This document shows, piece by piece, positions 4,850 to 6,560 of a DNA stretch of 6,560 nt. The position numbers and the translations under genes are program-made. The first letter of the stretch is position 1. Each line of letters opens with the position of its first letter. The notes under the pieces were generated by a model. The model did not search any database. It was not told where the DNA came from and saw nothing but the letters and a program-made list of their open reading frames with translations. Source of the stretch: Dehalococcoidales bacterium (GTDB taxonomy: Bacteria > Chloroflexota > Dehalococcoidia > Dehalococcoidales > RBG-16-60-22); the NCBI GenBank assembly GCA_030615475.1, contig JAUWZF010000064.1, forward strand, positions 1 to 6,560, in the 5' to 3' direction.

Positions 4850-5173
4850 CTACGCAGCTTCTTCCGGCTCAGGTTCGGGTTCCGGTTCGGGTTCCGGTTC
4901 GGCTTCCGACAGAGCTATCGCCTGATTCAACTTCTTCAACAGTCTCGCTTTGCGCCGGGCGGCATTATTCGCGTGTAATATCTGCTTCTCCGCCGCCTTA
5001 TCCAGAGTACTGACGGCTGTCGCCACCGCTTCCTGAGCGTCTTTAAGTTCACCGGCAAAGATAAGTTTTTCCGCTTTCGTGATATTCGTTTTTACCTCAC
5101 TGCGGACAGACTTATTTCGCAGCTGCCTTCTCGAGGCAACACGTGCCTGTTTCTCTGCTGATTTACTTGCCAA
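4850..5173 (-). CDS. rpsT: 30S ribosomal protein S20 with Glu-Pro repeat tail
   Basis: Residues 1-88 read as a standard S20, the small helical-bundle protein that binds 16S rRNA early in 30S assembly. They show the lysine- and arginine-rich N-terminus (KSAEKQARVASRRQLRNK), KAEKLIFAGELKDA in the middle and the conserved HANNAARRKARLLKKLN (68-84). Typical S20 proteins are about 86-90 residues. This one is 107, because a tail of alternating Glu-Pro (91-104) ending in EEAA has been added. The tail is encoded by a short tandem DNA repeat, so it is probably a recent low-complexity extension that would be disordered and acidic. The start is TTG at 5173, supported by GGAGGT (5184-5179) five bases upstream; there is no in-frame ATG nearby. 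The gene follows rel by 13 bp and is very likely cotranscribed with it. Confidence 0.93.
   Translation of the reverse strand: MASKSAEKQARVASRRQLRNKSVRSEVKTNITKAEKLIFAGELKDAQEAVATAVSTLDKAAEKQILHANNAARRKARLLKKLNQAIALSEAEPEPEPEPEPEPEEAA
4872..4907. repeat. Three tandem 12-bp repeats inside rpsT encoding the Glu-Pro tail
   Basis: On the plus strand GGTTCGGGTTCC occurs at 4872-4883 and 4884-4895, and with one change (GGTTCGGCTTCC) at 4896-4907. Each full unit encodes Glu-Pro-Glu-Pro on the minus strand. Whole-unit slippage would lengthen or shorten the tail without breaking the reading frame. Confidence 0.9.
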
Positions 5174-5178
5174 GTCCT

Positions 5179-5184
5179 ACCTCC
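5179..5184 (-). promoter_or_regulatory. Ribosome binding site that sets the TTG start of rpsT
   Basis: GGAGGT on the minus strand lies five bases before the TTG at 5173, inside the 13-bp gap after the rel stop codon. It decides the non-ATG start and implies independent initiation or coupling to rel termination. Confidence 0.8.
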
Positions 5185-5186
5185 AC

Positions 5187-6560
5187 TTATTTTTTACTTG
5201 AGCCGGCATCCTTGCCCCTGGTCAACGGAACCGAGGAACCGGCAGTACCATGCCTGGATGCATCGTCGCCGATACGGCTAACGCTAATCACCCCTTTGAC
5301 GGCATCTATCTTCTTTAAAATATGGCTTAACTGCGCCAGGCCAGTTGTTTCCAGAGTTAAATATAGCGTAATAGTATGGCCATCACCATCGGCAAGATTT
5401 GCCGAAGCGATATTCACCTTATCCTCGGCTACCACCGTGGTGATGTCACGCATCAGCCCGACCCTGTCCAGGGCCTCGACCTGTATATTGACCGGGTAGA
5501 GGAGGTCGCTTTGCCCCCACTCTGCCGGTATCAGCCTCTCCTTCTCGTCTTCATGATGGATATTGCGGCAGTCCTCGCGGTGGATGGAAACGCCGCGGCT
5601 CCGCGTGATATAGCCGATAATCTTATCACCGGGGACCGGATGGCAGCATGGGGCGATATTGGTTACAAGGTCGCCGACCCCCAGTACCTGCACCGTCCCT
5701 GTCGCCGTCCTGGACGGAGCGACCTCGGTCACCTGTATCTCCTTCTCCTCCTGGGCCGCCAGCTTCAGCGCAATTTGATGCGCCGTGACCGTGCCATTGC
5801 CGACCGCCGCCAGAAAGTCGTCCAGGCTGCTGTAAGCAAACAGTTCGGCCAGCGTATGGCGCTCGATTTTTATCCCCAGGTGCCGCAGCTCTTTATCCAG
5901 AATCTGCCGGCCGCGCTCGATGTTCTCCGTCCGCTCCTGCTTATTGAACCACTGCCTGATTTTAGTTTTGGCGTGAGATGTGTTGATATACCCCAGGTTG
6001 GGATTGAGCCAGTCAAGGCTCGGCCCCCTGGAGCCCTTCGCCGAGATAATATCGATAACATCCCCGTTCTTGAGCTCATAGTTAAAGTGCACCAGCTTGC
6101 CGTTTACCTTGGCCCCGACGCAGCGGTGTCCCAGGTCCGTATGGACCCGGTAGGCAAAATCCAGCGGTGTCGAACCCCTGGGAAGGTCCTTTATCTCTCC
6201 TTTCGGGGTATAAACGAACACCTGGTCGATAAAGATGTCGGTCTTGACCGATTCCAGGAATTCCTCGGCGCCGCTGAGTTCGCGGTGCCACTCGATGAGC
6301 TGGCGCAGCCAGGCCACCCTATCCTCGAACTGCATATCCCTCTTTTCGCCCTCTTTATAACGCCAGTGAGCGGCCACACCGTATTCGGCAATATGGTGCA
6401 TCTCGCGGGTACGGATTTGAATCTCCAGGGGTGTCGCGCCGAGAGCCATCACCGCCGTATGCAGCGCCTGGTAGTCGTTCGGTTTGGGATTGGCGATGTA
6501 ATCGTCAAAGGCATCGGGCAGGGGATGCCACAGACTGTGGATAACACCGACGGCACTGTA
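5187..6560 (-). CDS. rel: Rel/SpoT-family (p)ppGpp synthetase/hydrolase, C-terminal part (N-terminus beyond right edge)
   Basis: The frame is open to the right edge and gives 457 residues, so the hydrolase domain and the start of the synthetase domain lie outside. Visible in order: the end of the synthetase domain (1-71) with DYIANPKPNDYQALHTAV, EIQIRT (46-51) and the typical HHIAEYGVAAHWRYKEG; a TGS domain (about 109-173, VFVYTPKGEIKDL to GDVIDIIS); a helical stretch; a zinc-finger-like or RIS domain (about 290-336) with C305-C306-H307 and C331; and a C-terminal ACT domain (353-431, VNIQVEALDRVGLMRDITTVV). These match the full regulatory half of ribosome-associated long Rel enzymes, which make and degrade the alarmone (p)ppGpp during starvation. 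Whether it is bifunctional cannot be judged, because the hydrolase motif HDxxED and the synthetase RxKD/ExDD motif are outside the window. A Ser/Lys-rich tail (432-457) follows the ACT domain. A shorter ORF starting at GTG 6452 is only an internal start. Confidence 0.93.
   Translation of the reverse strand, partial: YSAVGVIHSLWHPLPDAFDDYIANPKPNDYQALHTAVMALGATPLEIQIRTREMHHIAEYGVAAHWRYKEGEKRDMQFEDRVAWLRQLIEWHRELSGAEEFLESVKTDIFIDQVFVYTPKGEIKDLPRGSTPLDFAYRVHTDLGHRCVGAKVNGKLVHFNYELKNGDVIDIISAKGSRGPSLDWLNPNLGYINTSHAKTKIRQWFNKQERTENIERGRQILDKELRHLGIKIERHTLAELFAYSSLDDFLAAVGNGTVTAHQIALKLAAQEEKEIQVTEVAPSRTATGTVQVLGVGDLVTNIAPCCHPVPGDKIIGYITRSRGVSIHREDCRNIHHEDEKERLIPAEWGQSDLLYPVNIQVEALDRVGLMRDITTVVAEDKVNIASANLADGDGHTITLYLTLETTGLAQLSHILKKIDAVKGVISVSRIGDDASRHGTAGSSVPLTRGKDAGSSKK

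Noticed and set aside
4872..4907. CRISPR-like or regulatory tandem repeats
   Set aside because: Units are only 12 bp, directly adjacent without spacers, and lie in frame inside rpsT where they encode the Glu-Pro tail.
5143..5499. 118-aa plus-strand open frame over the rel-rpsT junction
   Set aside because: Antisense to two confident genes, with no homology pattern or ribosome binding site.
5187..6452. Reading rel as a complete 421-aa protein from GTG 6452
   Set aside because: The frame stays open to the window edge and the upstream 36 codons encode conserved synthetase sequence (DYIANPK, LHTAV), so this is an internal codon of a longer gene.

Overview
The window looks like a chromosomal segment of an anaerobic bacterium of moderately high GC content. 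The best guess is Chloroflexota, class Dehalococcoidia. That guess is an inference from the mix of genes (a large secreted Asp-box repeat protein, desulforedoxins, a divergent MoeA, a Rel protein) and from GC-rich palindromic intergenic repeats of the kind I recall from draft genomes of that group; no marker in the window proves it.

Layout. Positions 1-1727 (minus) hold the N-terminal 575 residues of an exported protein with seven Asp-box (BNR) motifs, cut by the left edge. A 219-bp AT-rich divergent region separates it from a MoeA-family molybdenum insertase (1947-3212, plus). The 290 bp after moeA are packed with repeat-like sequence: a short palindromic element, a nested inverted repeat and the first copy of a 51-bp direct repeat. 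Next comes a short-chain flavodoxin (3503-3931, plus) with its own near-consensus promoter and a clear intrinsic terminator, followed by the second copy of the 51-bp repeat. The flavodoxin transcription unit is therefore bracketed by direct repeats.

From 4122 to 4788 there is a compact divergent locus. A 75-aa winged-helix-like protein (minus) faces two tandem desulforedoxin genes of 38 and 47 aa (plus). Both directions start from perfect TTGACA/TATAAT promoters placed back to back. The two desulforedoxins are the easiest genes to miss here because they are so short. The right end holds the end of a minus-strand operon: the C-terminal 457 residues of a Rel/SpoT (p)ppGpp enzyme (5187 to beyond the right edge), then 13 bp later rpsT for ribosomal protein S20 (4850-5173), which has a TTG start and a Glu-Pro repeat tail.

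Functionally, the centre is a set of small electron-transfer and cofactor genes (MoeA for molybdenum or tungsten cofactor, flavodoxin, two rubredoxin-like iron proteins) that fits anaerobic redox metabolism. The right end links the stringent-response enzyme to a ribosomal protein. The genes appear to be separate transcription units rather than one pathway operon. I see no CRISPR array, tRNA, rRNA, transposase or phage gene.
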